From Bowmanella pacifica (GTDB taxonomy: Bacteria; Pseudomonadota; Gammaproteobacteria; Enterobacterales; Alteromonadaceae): a stretch of 64,000 nt of DNA. Position 1 is the first letter of the stretch, and each line of letters starts with the position of its first letter. Positions 28,006-37,988 of the stretch are shown here, piece by piece. The notes beneath the pieces are model-generated. The model was not told the origin of the DNA and made no database searches. It saw only the letters and a list, made by a program, of their open reading frames with translations. The stretch spans positions 186,001-250,000 of the forward strand of contig NZ_BMLS01000002.1 of the NCBI RefSeq assembly GCF_014645355.1, given 5' to 3'. Made by a program: the position numbers and the translations under genes.

Positions 28006-28082
28006 GAGTTAGGAGTTAGGAGTTAGGAGTTAGGAGTTAGGAGTTAGGAGTTAGGAGTTAGGAGTTAGGAGTTAGGAGTTAG
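28006..28082. repeat. Tandem heptamer repeat, 11 copies of GAGTTAG
   Basis: Eleven perfect head-to-tail copies of a 7-bp unit, 77 bp in total, located 57 bp upstream of the flhA start and 150 bp upstream of the putative leu promoter. Written in the same phase, the unit GTTAGGA matches the heptamer at 15833-15898 (GTGAGGC) at 5 of 7 positions. The run is in a 517-bp non-coding stretch between flhA and leuA; the remainder of that stretch holds the leu promoter, leader peptide and attenuator listed below. Confidence 0.97.
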
Positions 28083-28231
28083 CAAGCGTGATATTTCTCA
28101 GCACAAGACTGGCCAACCAGAAAATTAGCAAAAATTAGGATGTTTATTTCAACCAAGAGCAATTCATGCTCAATTGCATATGCTTATGCCAAATAAACCG
28201 GGCAAATGGCGAATTAATTTACCGCTTACGG

Positions 28232-28260
28232 TTGACGCACAAGCCTTAAAACGATACTAA
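28232..28260 (+). promoter_or_regulatory. Putative sigma-70 promoter of the leu operon
   Basis: A -35-like TTGACG (28232-28237) and a -10-like TACTAA (28255-28260) are separated by 17 bp. The predicted start would be about 28267, some 24 nt before the leader-peptide ATG. The -10 match is only moderate; the position fits an attenuation-controlled operon. Confidence 0.5.
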
Positions 28261-28290
28261 TAGACCTGTTTGAAACACAGGCCAGAACAA

Positions 28291-28344
28291 ATGCAAAAGT
28301 TCCTCTCTCTACTCCTCCTAATGGCAGCAAGATTGCACGGGTAG
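28291..28344 (+). CDS. leuL: Leucine operon leader peptide
   Basis: A 17-codon reading frame, MQKFLSLLLLMAARLHG, with six leucine codons (CTC, CTA, CTC, CTC, CTA, TTG), four of them consecutive at 28309-28320. It is followed by a strong attenuator hairpin and then leuABCD, the classical arrangement of a translation-coupled attenuator sensing charged tRNA-Leu. The last codons (TTG CAC GGG TAG) include a sequence able to pair with the 5' arm of the terminator. It is too short for routine gene callers. No other function is expected. Confidence 0.88.
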   Translation: MQKFLSLLLLMAARLHG

Positions 28345-28387
28345 GTTGTAGCCGAGAGACAGGCAAAATTTTAGAAAAACCCGTGCA
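28334..28387 (+). promoter_or_regulatory. Predicted antiterminator pairing of the leu attenuator
   Basis: TGCACGGGT (28334-28342), overlapping the end of the leader peptide, is perfectly complementary over 9 bp to ACCCGTGCA (28379-28387), the 5' arm of the terminator. Pairing would block the terminator. A ribosome stalled at the Leu run (28309-28320) leaves the upstream arm free; a ribosome reaching the UAG covers it. The mechanism is inferred from complementarity. Confidence 0.65.
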
Positions 28388-28401
28388 CCGCACGGGTTTT
28401 T
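28375..28401 (+). terminator. Leu operon attenuator terminator
   Basis: Perfect 12-bp inverted repeat AAAAACCCGTGC / GCACGGGTTTTT with a 3-nt loop, ending in a T-run. It lies 31 bp past the leader-peptide stop and 65 bp before the leuA start, so transcription ending here would silence leuABCD when leucine is plentiful. Confidence 0.9.
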
Positions 28402-28465
28402 CACTTTTCGTACCAAGTAAAAAACCAGTGTCAGTGTGGCGGGTCAACCAACAAGAGGAAAGACC

Positions 28466-30019
28466 ATGACAGATAGAGTCAAGATATTCGATACCACGTT
28501 AAGAGACGGCGAGCAGGCCCTTCCGGCCAGTCTGAGCGTAAAAGAAAAGCTGCAGATTGCCCTGGCCCTCGAACGTCTGGGCGTGGATATTATCGAAGCT
28601 GGCTTCCCGGTCTCCTCCCCCGGCGATTTCAAATCGGTACAAACCATCGCCCGAGAAATTAAGAATGCCACCGTTTGCGGTCTGTCCCGGGCGGTGATGA
28701 AAGATATTGATGCCTGTGGTGAGGCCCTGAAGGTGGCCGATCAATTTCGTATCCATACCTTTATCGCCACCTCGGATATTCACGTAGGCTCCAAGCTGCG
28801 CAAGTCTCAGGATGAAGTATTGGACATGGCTGTGGCCGCTATCAAACACGCCAGACGCTATACCGACGATGTAGAGTTCTCCTGTGAAGACGCCGGCCGC
28901 ACCAACATCGATTACCTGTGCCGCATGGTGGAAAACGCCATCAACGCCGGTGCCACTACAGTCAACATCCCGGATACTGTGGGTTACACCATTCCCAGTG
29001 AGTTCGGTGCCATTATCCAAACCCTGTTTAACCGCGTGCCCAACATCGACAAAGCCACTATCTCGGTGCATTGCCACAACGATTTAGGCCTGGCCGTGGC
29101 GAACTCCATTGCCGCCGTACAATATGGTGCCCGTCAGATTGAATGTACCATCAACGGCATTGGCGAGCGGGCCGGTAACTGCTCGCTGGAAGAAGTGGCC
29201 ATGATCCTGAAAACCCGCGAAGCCATGCTGGGCGTGCAAACCGGTATCAACAGCCAGGAAATTTTCCGTACCTCCAAGCTGGTCAGCCAAATGTGTAATA
29301 TGCCGGTGCAGAGCAACAAGGCCATCGTCGGCGCTAACGCCTTCAGTCACTCCTCCGGCATACACCAGGACGGTATCCTGAAAGCGCAGAATACCTATGA
29401 AATCATGACACCAGAGAGTGTCGGCATTAATAAAAACAACCTGAACCTGACCAGTCGCTCAGGCCGTCATGTGATCAAGCATCGCATGCATGAACTGGGT
29501 TACAAAGACGAAGATTATGATCTGGATACCTTGTATCAGGCGTTTTTGAAACTGGCCGATAAAAAGGGCCAGGTTTTCGATTACGACCTGGAAGCCCTGG
29601 TGTTCTTCGACCAGCAAAAGCAGCAGCAAGCCAACTACGAGTTGCTGTACCTGCATGCTAACGCCGGTAAGGGTATGATCCCCAGCGCTACCGTTAAGAT
29701 GCGCATGGGCGATCAGGAAGGCACCGCCTCGGCCACCGGCAATGGCCCGGTAGATGCTGCATTTAATGCCATTATTCAGGTCACCGGCAATAACGAAGTA
29801 GAAATTGTCGACTTTAAGCTGGACTCCAAAGGTGAAGGGGCCGATGCCCTGGCACAAGTCAGCGTGGTAGCAGAATACCGCGGTCGTCGATTCAACGGTA
29901 TTGGCCTGGCCACCGATATCGTCGAAGCCGGGGTTAAAGCATTGATTTATGTACTGAATAACACCTGTCTGGCAGACCAGATAGATGAAAAGAAACAACA
30001 GAAAATAGCAGGGGTGTAG
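28466..30019 (+). CDS. leuA: 2-isopropylmalate synthase
   Basis: Start set at the ATG preceded by AGAGGAAAG (517 aa); the longer upstream frame runs into the leader. The protein condenses acetyl-CoA with 2-oxoisovalerate, the first committed step of leucine synthesis. Motifs: [18 protein letters not shown] near the N-terminus, the metal-binding [25 protein letters not shown] and [11 protein letters not shown]. The C-terminal LeuA dimer/allosteric domain (about residues 385-515) is present, so leucine feedback is expected. Confidence 0.97.
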   Translation: MTDRVKIFDTTLRDGEQALPASLSVKEKLQIALALERLGVDIIEAGFPVSSPGDFKSVQTIAREIKNATVCGLSRAVMKDIDACGEALKVADQFRIHTFIATSDIHVGSKLRKSQDEVLDMAVAAIKHARRYTDDVEFSCEDAGRTNIDYLCRMVENAINAGATTVNIPDTVGYTIPSEFGAIIQTLFNRVPNIDKATISVHCHNDLGLAVANSIAAVQYGARQIECTINGIGERAGNCSLEEVAMILKTREAMLGVQTGINSQEIFRTSKLVSQMCNMPVQSNKAIVGANAFSHSSGIHQDGILKAQNTYEIMTPESVGINKNNLNLTSRSGRHVIKHRMHELGYKDEDYDLDTLYQAFLKLADKKGQVFDYDLEALVFFDQQKQQQANYELLYLHANAGKGMIPSATVKMRMGDQEGTASATGNGPVDAAFNAIIQVTGNNEVEIVDFKLDSKGEGADALAQVSVVAEYRGRRFNGIGLATDIVEAGVKALIYVLNNTCLADQIDEKKQQKIAGV

Positions 30020-31116
<1,097 letters not shown>

Positions 31117-31117
<1 letters not shown>

Positions 31118-32517
31118 TGGGTAAGACCTTATACGACAAAATCTGGGACATGCATTTAGTGGCCCAGGCAGGTACCGACAACCTGATTTATATCGACCGT
31201 CACCTGATCCACGAAGTCACCTCTCCCCAGGCTTTTGCCGGTTTGGAGGAAAAAGGCCGCAAGTTACGCTGCCCACAGCGCACTTTCGCCACGATGGATC
31301 ACAGTATTTCCACCCGCTCTCTGGCACTGGATGCCTGCGGCCCAGCCAACCAGTTGCAGCTTCGCACCCTAATGGACAACTGCGAAAAATTTGGCGTGGA
31401 ACTCTTCCCGGTGGGTCACCAAAAGCAAGGTATCATCCATGTTATCGGCCCTGAACTGGGTTTGATTTTACCCGGCATGACAGTGGTATGTGGTGACTCA
31501 CACACCGCTACCCACGGCGCATTTGGTGCCTTGGCCTTTGGTATCGGCACATCCGAGGTGGAACACGTATTTGCCACCCAAACTCTGAAGCAGGGTAAGG
31601 CCAAGACCATGAAGGTGGAAGTCAATGGCACACTGCCTATCGGCGTCACCGCCAAGGATATTATTCTGGCCATTATCGGCAAGATTGGTCACGCCGGTGC
31701 CACGGGCTATGTACTGGAATACGCTGGCAGTGCCATCGAAGCGCTGTCGATGGAAGAGCGCATGACCATCTGTAATATGAGTATCGAAGCCGGTGCCAAA
31801 GCAGGTTTAATTGCCCCTGATCAAGTCACCTTCGATTATCTCAAAGATAAAGAGCGCGCGCCCAAAGGGGCTGACTGGGATGAAGCCATGGCCTGCTGGC
31901 AAACGCTAAAATCCGATGCGGATGCTCCCTTCGATACTGTTGTGACCTTAACCGCCGAAGAGATTAAGCCTCAGGTCACTTGGGGAACCAACCCAGGTCA
32001 AGTGGTGGCCGTGGATGAGCCAATTCCAGCGCCAGCCAGTTTCATTGATGCGGTAGAGCGCACCTCGGCAGAAAAAGCCCTTAACTATATGGGTCTGGAA
32101 GCCGGCCAGAAACTGTCGGATGTGGCCATCAGCCATGTGTTTATTGGTTCTTGCACCAACAGCCGCATTGAAGATTTGCGCGCCGCCGCCAAGATTGCCC
32201 GCACTGGCAAGGTTGCTCAGGGCGTTAATGCCATTGTGGTTCCCGGCTCCTACGCGGTAAAACAACAAGCCGAGGCCGAGCAACTGGATAAGGTGTTTCT
32301 GGACGCCGGTTTTGAGTGGCGTTTGCCTGGCTGCTCTATGTGCCTGGGCATGAACGATGATCTGTTGCAAGCCGGCGACCGCTGCGCCTCCACCAGTAAC
32401 CGTAATTTTGAAGGCCGTCAGGGCCGTGGTGCCCGCACCCACCTGGTAAGCCCGGCCATGGCCGCCGCCGCCGCATTGGCAGGCCGTTTTGTTGACGTAA
32501 GGGAGTTGGATAAATGA
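31117..32517 (+). CDS. leuC: 3-isopropylmalate dehydratase large subunit
   Basis: Aconitase-family subunit of 466 aa carrying the [4Fe-4S] cluster: cysteine ligands in [13 protein letters not shown] and [10 protein letters not shown]. Other conserved segments are [12 protein letters not shown] and [25 protein letters not shown]. With LeuD it isomerises 2- to 3-isopropylmalate. It overlaps leuB by 1 bp and leuD by 4 bp (ATGA). Confidence 0.97.
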
Positions 32518-33113
32518 CAGGTATCACACAACTTCGCGCCAAAGCGGCGCCACTGAATCGCGCCAATGTGGATACTGACCAGATTATCCCTAAGCAGTTC
32601 TTAACCGCGGTGACCCGCGCAGGCTATGGCAAGCACCTATTCCACGACTGGCGTTATCTGGATCTGGAAGAGAAAGTGCCCAATCCGGAGTTTGAGCTCA
32701 ACAGGCCTGAGCACCAAGGCAGTGAAATTCTGCTGGCCAGAGAGAACTTTGGCTGCGGCTCCAGCCGTGAGCATGCCCCCTGGTCGCTTACCGATTACGG
32801 TTTCAAGGTGGTAATTGCCACTAGCTTTGCCGACATTTTTTACGGCAACTGCATGAACAATCAACTTTTGCCTATTGCCCTGAACAATGAGCAGATGGAT
32901 GCCCTGTTTGCCGCGGTTGAGGCTGACCCAGAGGTACAAATTGAGGTTGATTTACCTGCTCAGCAAGTTCGTGTAGCCAATCAGAGCTTCGACTTTGACA
33001 TCAAGGAGCACCATAAGTACAAGCTGGTAAAAGGTTTGGATGCTATTGGTGAAACCCTTGAACTGGCCAAGAGCATTGATACCTACGAGCAGGCTATTCC
33101 AGCCTGGCGCTAG
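32514..33113 (+). CDS. leuD: 3-isopropylmalate dehydratase small subunit
   Basis: Swivel-domain subunit of 199 aa. Motifs: [13 protein letters not shown] and the substrate-binding loop [13 protein letters not shown]. It partners LeuC. It is the last gene of the operon; a strong palindromic terminator follows 11 bp after the stop. Confidence 0.97.
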   Translation: MTGITQLRAKAAPLNRANVDTDQIIPKQFLTAVTRAGYGKHLFHDWRYLDLEEKVPNPEFELNRPEHQGSEILLARENFGCGSSREHAPWSLTDYGFKVVIATSFADIFYGNCMNNQLLPIALNNEQMDALFAAVEADPEVQIEVDLPAQQVRVANQSFDFDIKEHHKYKLVKGLDAIGETLELAKSIDTYEQAIPAWR

Positions 33114-33124
33114 TATTCAGCACG

Positions 33125-33152
33125 GAAGTGTCGGCATGCCGACACTTCTTTT
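33125..33152 (+). terminator. Rho-independent terminator of the leuABCD operon
   Basis: A perfect 24-bp palindrome (arms GAAGTGTCGGCA / TGCCGACACTTC, 33125-33148) followed by TTTT begins 11 bp after the leuD stop. The next gene is 190 bp further. Confidence 0.9.
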
Positions 33153-33339
33153 CCTTAGCCGCCCCAATACAGCTTTCTCACTGCACTGATTTACCTTCGC
33201 CTGCCTGTCCTCACTAACGCCTTTTGCCATTAAGCTCATCTTCTGAGCAAATACGCCGATTCCGTTTGTTTTTCCTTGATCCTTAGGTGGTTCTGGTCAA
33301 TATTCTTGGCTGTTCCTTGCCGTTATAAAATCACCCGCC

Positions 33340-34551
33340 ATGCTAAAACTGTTCTCTATCGATGAAGTCAGACCCGGAATGTTTGTTAACCGGGTTACCC
33401 GTCAGACCGCACAGCTGAAAATCAAAACCCAGGGACTGGTTAAAGAGCAGGGGCTTATTGAAAAGCTCAAGGCACGCGGTATTTTGGAAGTGGAAATCGA
33501 TCTATCCCGCAGCATCCTACACCAAGAGTTGACCATGGATAGTCCGATGGACGACGACAACAGCGCAGATGACGACAGCCAGGCCGCAGCCGCTAAACCC
33601 CAGCAAACAGAAGGGGAAGCACTTAATGCATCACATAAACTCTATGAACAGGCCAAGTCGGTTCAGTCCCAGTTTTTCAAAAAAGTGCGCAAAGGCGGCA
33701 AGGTTTCAATCACAGAGCTGATGGGTACCAGCGCCGATATTATTGACTCGGTATTCGATAACCCCGATGCGCTGTGCTGTTTGACCCTGATAAAAGAACG
33801 TGACCAGTACCTGTTAGAGCATTCACTCAATTGCTCGATTTTAATGGCAGTATTTGCCCGCCATTTGGGTTTTGATAAAGAACTTATCGACGAACTGGGT
33901 TTGGCTGGATTATTGATGGATGTGGGGATGGCCACTATTCCAGAAGACATTTTGAGTAAATCCGGTCGCTTGGATCAGGGTGAAACCCAGATTGTTGAAG
34001 GCCATGTCGACTTCGGTCTGGAGCTGCTGGAACAATCCGAAATGGACTTGGACGTTGTACGGGATGTGATCGCCAACCACCACGAACGTATGGACGGCTC
34101 CGGCTACCCACGCGGAAAAGGCGGCGACTACTTATCGGTATATGCCCGTATGGCAGCCATTGTAGACAGCTATGATGCCATGACCTCAGACCGCCCCTGG
34201 CGCAAAGGGTTACCTCCTACTCAGGCACTCAAACGCTTGCTGTCTTCCAGCCAGGGCCTGCTGGATCAATCCTTAGTACAACAGTTTATCCGCTGTGTGG
34301 GTGTGCATCCTGTGGGCTCATTGGTCAAGCTAAAAAGCGGTAAACTGGCGATTGTGGTCAGAGCGAATAAGCAGGATCCCTTATGCCCGGTGGTGATGAG
34401 CTTTTACTCGGTACGCACCAATATGTATAACGAGATCAAGCGCCTCGACCTGAGCAAAGTCGGGGATGAAATTGAAACCAGCGTCAGACCGGAAGAATTT
34501 AAGATAAACCTCACCAAATTCTTCAAGGATGTGTTGCTCAAGCAGGTGTAA
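33340..34551 (+). CDS. DUF3391/HD-GYP domain protein, HD motif altered
   Basis: Protein of 403 aa. Residues 1-60 are a DUF3391-type domain (IDEVRPGMFVNRV, LKARGILEVEIDLS). After an acidic Asp/Ser linker (about 66-95) comes an HD-GYP domain. HD-GYP enzymes hydrolyse cyclic di-GMP. The GYP part is intact (NHHERMDGSGYPRG, residues 246-259) as are H161, H222 and D276, but the HD-x-x-K motif reads M193-D194-V-G-M197, so the metal-binding His and the Lys are both replaced. It could be a weak enzyme, a one-metal enzyme or a c-di-GMP sensor. It stands alone after the leu terminator, convergent with a GFA-family gene. The 226 bp upstream show no clear element. Confidence 0.85.
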   Translation: MLKLFSIDEVRPGMFVNRVTRQTAQLKIKTQGLVKEQGLIEKLKARGILEVEIDLSRSILHQELTMDSPMDDDNSADDDSQAAAAKPQQTEGEALNASHKLYEQAKSVQSQFFKKVRKGGKVSITELMGTSADIIDSVFDNPDALCCLTLIKERDQYLLEHSLNCSILMAVFARHLGFDKELIDELGLAGLLMDVGMATIPEDILSKSGRLDQGETQIVEGHVDFGLELLEQSEMDLDVVRDVIANHHERMDGSGYPRGKGGDYLSVYARMAAIVDSYDAMTSDRPWRKGLPPTQALKRLLSSSQGLLDQSLVQQFIRCVGVHPVGSLVKLKSGKLAIVVRANKQDPLCPVVMSFYSVRTNMYNEIKRLDLSKVGDEIETSVRPEEFKINLTKFFKDVLLKQV

Positions 34552-34570
34552 GACCGGCTTGAGCCAAGGC

Positions 34571-34975
34571 TCAGTTACCGGGCAAACCATCCAGCTTGTG
34601 AACCTTTTCCAGTTCATCATCCCAATTGGCCCGGCTTGCCATAAACAAGTGCGCGTTGGGCTTAATCTCTACCTTATCATCCAGGCTACCTGCCGGTACC
34701 ACCAACATTGAGAACTCGCTTAACAGGTAAGGCAACGCCGAGCCACAATTGGTGCAAAATGCCCGTTGATGGCGTGTTCCCGGCAGACAAAACGTCTTAA
34801 CCAACGCCTCCCCTTTTTGCCATTTAAGGGTCGCGGTATTAGAGAAAAGATTGGCCGCATGGGCAGACCCTGTATCTTTCTGACAATGCTGACAATGGCA
34901 TAAAAAGAACTGTTCAAAGTCCCCATCAATTTGAAAATGCACAGCACCACATAAACATGAACCCTTTTTTGTCAT
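34571..34975 (-). CDS. GFA (CENP-V/GFA) family zinc protein
   Basis: Protein of 134 aa with the cysteine pattern of the glutathione-dependent formaldehyde-activating fold: GSCLCGAVHFQIDG (residues 5-18), LCHCQHCQKDTGSAHA and FCTNCGSALPYL. Structural and catalytic zinc sites are expected from these cysteines. Many members are annotated as S-(hydroxymethyl)glutathione synthase, but true activity is proven for few; no formaldehyde genes are nearby. It is convergent with the HD-GYP gene. Confidence 0.88.
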   Translation of the reverse strand: MTKKGSCLCGAVHFQIDGDFEQFFLCHCQHCQKDTGSAHAANLFSNTATLKWQKGEALVKTFCLPGTRHQRAFCTNCGSALPYLLSEFSMLVVPAGSLDDKVEIKPNAHLFMASRANWDDELEKVHKLDGLPGN

Positions 34976-35037
34976 TTGTTTTTCCTTTCTGCTGACCGGC
35001 CTGAATGCTGGGTTCAGACAGGTAATTGCGCCTGCTT

Positions 35038-36030
35038 TTACCAGTCTCCCAGCGCTGGCAAGCTGAATTCCTGTCCTTTAAAGGTCAGAATCACCTTCTG
35101 CGGTTCGATTCTCACTATACGTAAATTGTCCTGGATCCAATCCCCCTCACCAAGCTCCATACCATTTACTCTGACCCGTCGCTCAGCAGGTACCGAAGCA
35201 TATAGATGGGTAGAGAAGCTCATTGAGGGTAGGTCAGCTAAAACCCAGGCCGGAAGCTGGTCAACCCGCAGTGTTTGGCTGGCATTGGAAGCGCCTGAAG
35301 GCTGATACTCCTCAGTGCTATCATCCAGTTCGGATACAGCCTGACGGAATCGCTTAAGCAGTTCAGGCGACACACTATCTAAAGGCACTTCAGCTTCCCG
35401 GTTCACCACTTCCACCGGCACAGGTTCAGGTTCTACTTCATGCGCTTCTACTTGGGCAGACGAGTTTGATGCCACCGGCTCCGTTGCCTTACTTGCATCT
35501 TCAGCCTGAGTCTTATCAGGCTCAGCGCCAGGTGGAGACAACACTGGTTCGGGTTGTACCTGATTCACCTGCACAGCCTGTGGTGCATCCTGACTGACAA
35601 ACAATTGCTGCCAGGGCATAACCGCCGCGGTATAGCCTAACCCCAATCCTCCGAACAGCATCAGTGCGGCCAGCAAAGTTTTACGCCCGTAATAATGCCA
35701 GCGCCCCGGCAATGACTGCACCGAAGGTAAAAACAAACTACGGTTAAACTGCTCTGACAGTTTATGATCGACATTAGCCTGCTGCGCGCCTTGCATCAGC
35801 AAGGTTTTAGTGGGTGAGCTGGCGGTTTTCGTCGGATAAGCCGACTCCAGCTCAACGGTTTGCGCCGCATCTATCTCCAGCTCCTGCACGCCCATTTCCT
35901 TGAGCCCCTGCACCATCTCCTGGCTACTGACCAGGCCGGCTTTACGAATACGTACCGGACCGTTTTGTGCGGTAATTTGCACAATCACCATGCCGGGTTG
36001 CAGTTCTTCTACTGTGACACGCTTAAGCAT
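35038..36030 (-). CDS. gspB: GspB-type secretion assembly protein with N-terminal DUF3391-like domain
   Basis: Start set at the ATG after GGGAG (330 aa). The N-terminal 55 residues (VEELQPGMVIVQI, LKEMGVQELEIDAAQ) resemble the DUF3391 domain of the HD-GYP protein 1.5 kb away. A transmembrane helix (LLAALMLFGGLGLGYTAAV) near residue 120 is followed by a Pro/Glu/Val-rich periplasmic stalk. The C-terminal GspB domain has LPAWVLADLPSMSFSTHLYAS and RVRVNGMELGEGDWI. GspB/ExeB with ExeA helps insert the type II secretion secretin through peptidoglycan. It overlaps exeA by 8 bp. An N-terminal domain of this kind is not part of the usual GspB plan. Confidence 0.82.
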   Translation of the reverse strand: MLKRVTVEELQPGMVIVQITAQNGPVRIRKAGLVSSQEMVQGLKEMGVQELEIDAAQTVELESAYPTKTASSPTKTLLMQGAQQANVDHKLSEQFNRSLFLPSVQSLPGRWHYYGRKTLLAALMLFGGLGLGYTAAVMPWQQLFVSQDAPQAVQVNQVQPEPVLSPPGAEPDKTQAEDASKATEPVASNSSAQVEAHEVEPEPVPVEVVNREAEVPLDSVSPELLKRFRQAVSELDDSTEEYQPSGASNASQTLRVDQLPAWVLADLPSMSFSTHLYASVPAERRVRVNGMELGEGDWIQDNLRIVRIEPQKVILTFKGQEFSLPALGDW

Positions 36031-36934
36031 GGAGACTCCCAATCCAGTAGCCCAGAATTAGCCCTGTGGCCAGTAAACCCGCCAGGATCAGCGTCCATTG
36101 TTTACCTTGACGCTGACGTACCACATCGTCTCCCAGGATCTGAGAGGCAGCCGCCAGAAAAATATAACGACGCACCACAGGATGCTGTTTGGTAAAAGAC
36201 AAGGTTAACGCCCGGTCACACAACAGATTAATCACCCGCGGTATGCCACCGCTAATCTGATACACCGCCTGCAAGGCAGTAGCAGCAAAGATACTGACAT
36301 CACCACCGGCCACTTGCAGACGGTGGGCAATATAGGCCTTAACCTCGTTACCGCTAAGCGGCAGCAAATGGTAACGGGCAGTAATACGCTGGGCTAATTG
36401 GCGCAGTTCGTTGCGCTTAAGCAGTTGTTGCAGCTCAGGCTGGCCAATCAGCACCACTTTAAGCAGCTTTTCTCTGTTAGTTTCCAGATTGGTTAACAGC
36501 CGTAACTGTTCCAGCACTTCGGGTAACAAATGCTGGGCCTCATCAATAATCAGAACGGTATTGATACCCTTTTGATGATTAGCCGCCAGATGCGCCAGAA
36601 TTTTATCCGTAAAGCTCTTCAGACTGGCTTGCCCCTCTTCATAGGCAATACCCAGCTCATCACAAATGGTCGCCAGCAGTTCCAGTGCCGACAAGGTAGG
36701 ATTTAAAATCATCGCCACCTGGGTGTTTTCCGGTAACTGCTGCATTAGCTTGCGGGATACCGTGGTTTTACCGGTACCCACTTCACCGGTCAGCATCACA
36801 AAGCCGCCGCTTTCACGCAGACCAAAGGTCAGGTGAGCAAGCGCTTCCTTATGGCGGGGACTCATATACAAATAGTCCGGGTTGGGCGCGATGGAAAAAG
36901 GATTGTCCGCTAATCCAAAGTAGTTCAGATACAT
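36023..36934 (-). CDS. exeA: ExeA/GspA-type AAA ATPase
   Basis: Start set at MYLNYFGLADNPFSI (303 aa), the conserved beginning of ExeA-family ATPases; 22 upstream residues look unrelated. Walker A is GEVGTGKTTVSRKL, Walker B is VLIIDEAQHL, and the ISGGIPRVINLLCDRAL segment is typical. A single transmembrane helix lies at the C-terminus (LILAGLLATGLILGYWIGSL). The periplasmic peptidoglycan-binding domain of Aeromonas ExeA (about 547 aa in total) is absent. It is paired with gspB; together they act in assembly of the type II secretin or of a related pilus. Confidence 0.87.
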   Translation of the reverse strand: MYLNYFGLADNPFSIAPNPDYLYMSPRHKEALAHLTFGLRESGGFVMLTGEVGTGKTTVSRKLMQQLPENTQVAMILNPTLSALELLATICDELGIAYEEGQASLKSFTDKILAHLAANHQKGINTVLIIDEAQHLLPEVLEQLRLLTNLETNREKLLKVVLIGQPELQQLLKRNELRQLAQRITARYHLLPLSGNEVKAYIAHRLQVAGGDVSIFAATALQAVYQISGGIPRVINLLCDRALTLSFTKQHPVVRRYIFLAAASQILGDDVVRQRQGKQWTLILAGLLATGLILGYWIGSLHA

Positions 36935-37105
36935 GCAAAACCGTCTGCCAAGCAGGCTGTAATAAGGGCGGCAACTAAGGTAACTATTCAGCGTAGGCAA
37001 GTCAAAGGGGCAAAGTTTATTGAATAGCTATTGTTACAAAAGCTTCAGGTTACAAGAGGAACCCGTCACGTGATGCTAAATACATGTCTCTCACAACCCA
37101 ACGGT

Positions 37106-37480
37106 TTACTCTGCCAGATAGATCCAAATGCTTGGCACAAACATTAGCGACACCGTTAACATGAAGAGGATATAGTAGACTTTGAACCATCTAACTAAGC
37201 TTGAACGCACCAACTTGCGTTTTTTCAGCATTTTGTAACGTCTGGCATACCATTCAAACAGAAAAATACTGGCGTAATGCAGTGCACCGTGTCCTGCAAA
37301 CATGGTTACGCCGGAAAAGAAATACCGGCCATCTTCAAGTACATCTTCGACTTCTTGCATCGGCTTGCCCTTTAGATAAAGCAGCATCGGAAATACCACA
37401 AAGGCACCCAATAAAGCCCCCGCCATAGCTAAAAATAGTACGATGCCATCCGGTTCAGCGCCCATCTGCGATCCTTGCAT
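37106..37480 (-). CDS. Small membrane protein, candidate immunity protein paralogue 1
   Basis: Protein of 124 aa with three predicted membrane helices (about residues 15-34, 50-73, 97-121). It shares FLKGKPMQEVEDVLEDGR, AGHGALHYASIFLFEWYARRY and WFKVYYILFML with two neighbouring genes. I do not recognise a named family. It is the last of three tandem paralogues downstream of the putative toxin gene at 38373-39377, in the same direction, 97 bp from the previous paralogue. The arrangement suggests an immunity protein; that is inference from position and topology. Confidence 0.6.
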   Translation of the reverse strand: MQGSQMGAEPDGIVLFLAMAGALLGAFVVFPMLLYLKGKPMQEVEDVLEDGRYFFSGVTMFAGHGALHYASIFLFEWYARRYKMLKKRKLVRSSLVRWFKVYYILFMLTVSLMFVPSIWIYLAE

Positions 37481-37577
37481 GAAATATGGGTTAAAGTGCT
37501 AGCATGGCACTTTACAGGCTGCTACTTCGCCAGCTGTACTTGGGTACAAAACATTTGTGTAGCAAATTAATAAGAGC

Positions 37578-37946
37578 CTAATCTTTCAGGAAAAACCAGG
37601 TGCCGGGCCCCAGAAACAATATCGCAGACGTCATAAATAGCACAAAGTACAACTTAAACCACCAGCGTCCCCTGACAGGCACATCTTCACGCTTTTCAAG
37701 CACCTTATAACGACGTGCCAGTCAATCAAATAAGAAGAGACTGCCATAGTGCAAAGCACCGTGCCCTGCCATTAAGATATTTAGAGAATAAAAACGTCTG
37801 CCCCCCTCAAGTACATCCTCCACATTTTTCATCGGATTACCTTTCAGAAAAAAAAGCATAGGGACTACTGCAAAGAAGAATAAAACCATTCCAACAATAG
37901 CAATCCATACAAGAAGAATGTGATGCTCAATCATTGTTCTGGTCAA
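37578..37946 (-). pseudogene. Broken paralogue 2 of the immunity-like membrane protein (TGG to TGA)
   Basis: The frame begins MTRTMIEHHILL and matches its neighbours through LMAGHGALHYGSLFLFD, then meets TGA at 37722-37724. Reading on in the same frame gives LARRYKVLEKRE and a further transmembrane helix to a normal stop at 37578-37580, total 122 codons before the stop. Both neighbours have tryptophan at the TGA position (FEWYARRY, FDWLAKRY), so a single TGG to TGA change explains the break. The intact rest suggests a recent event. As it stands the product would be 74 aa, lacking the third helix. Confidence 0.82.
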
Positions 37947-37988
37947 CTCCTGTGAGCCAGGATGATTTTAAAGAGTATCTTAATGAGT

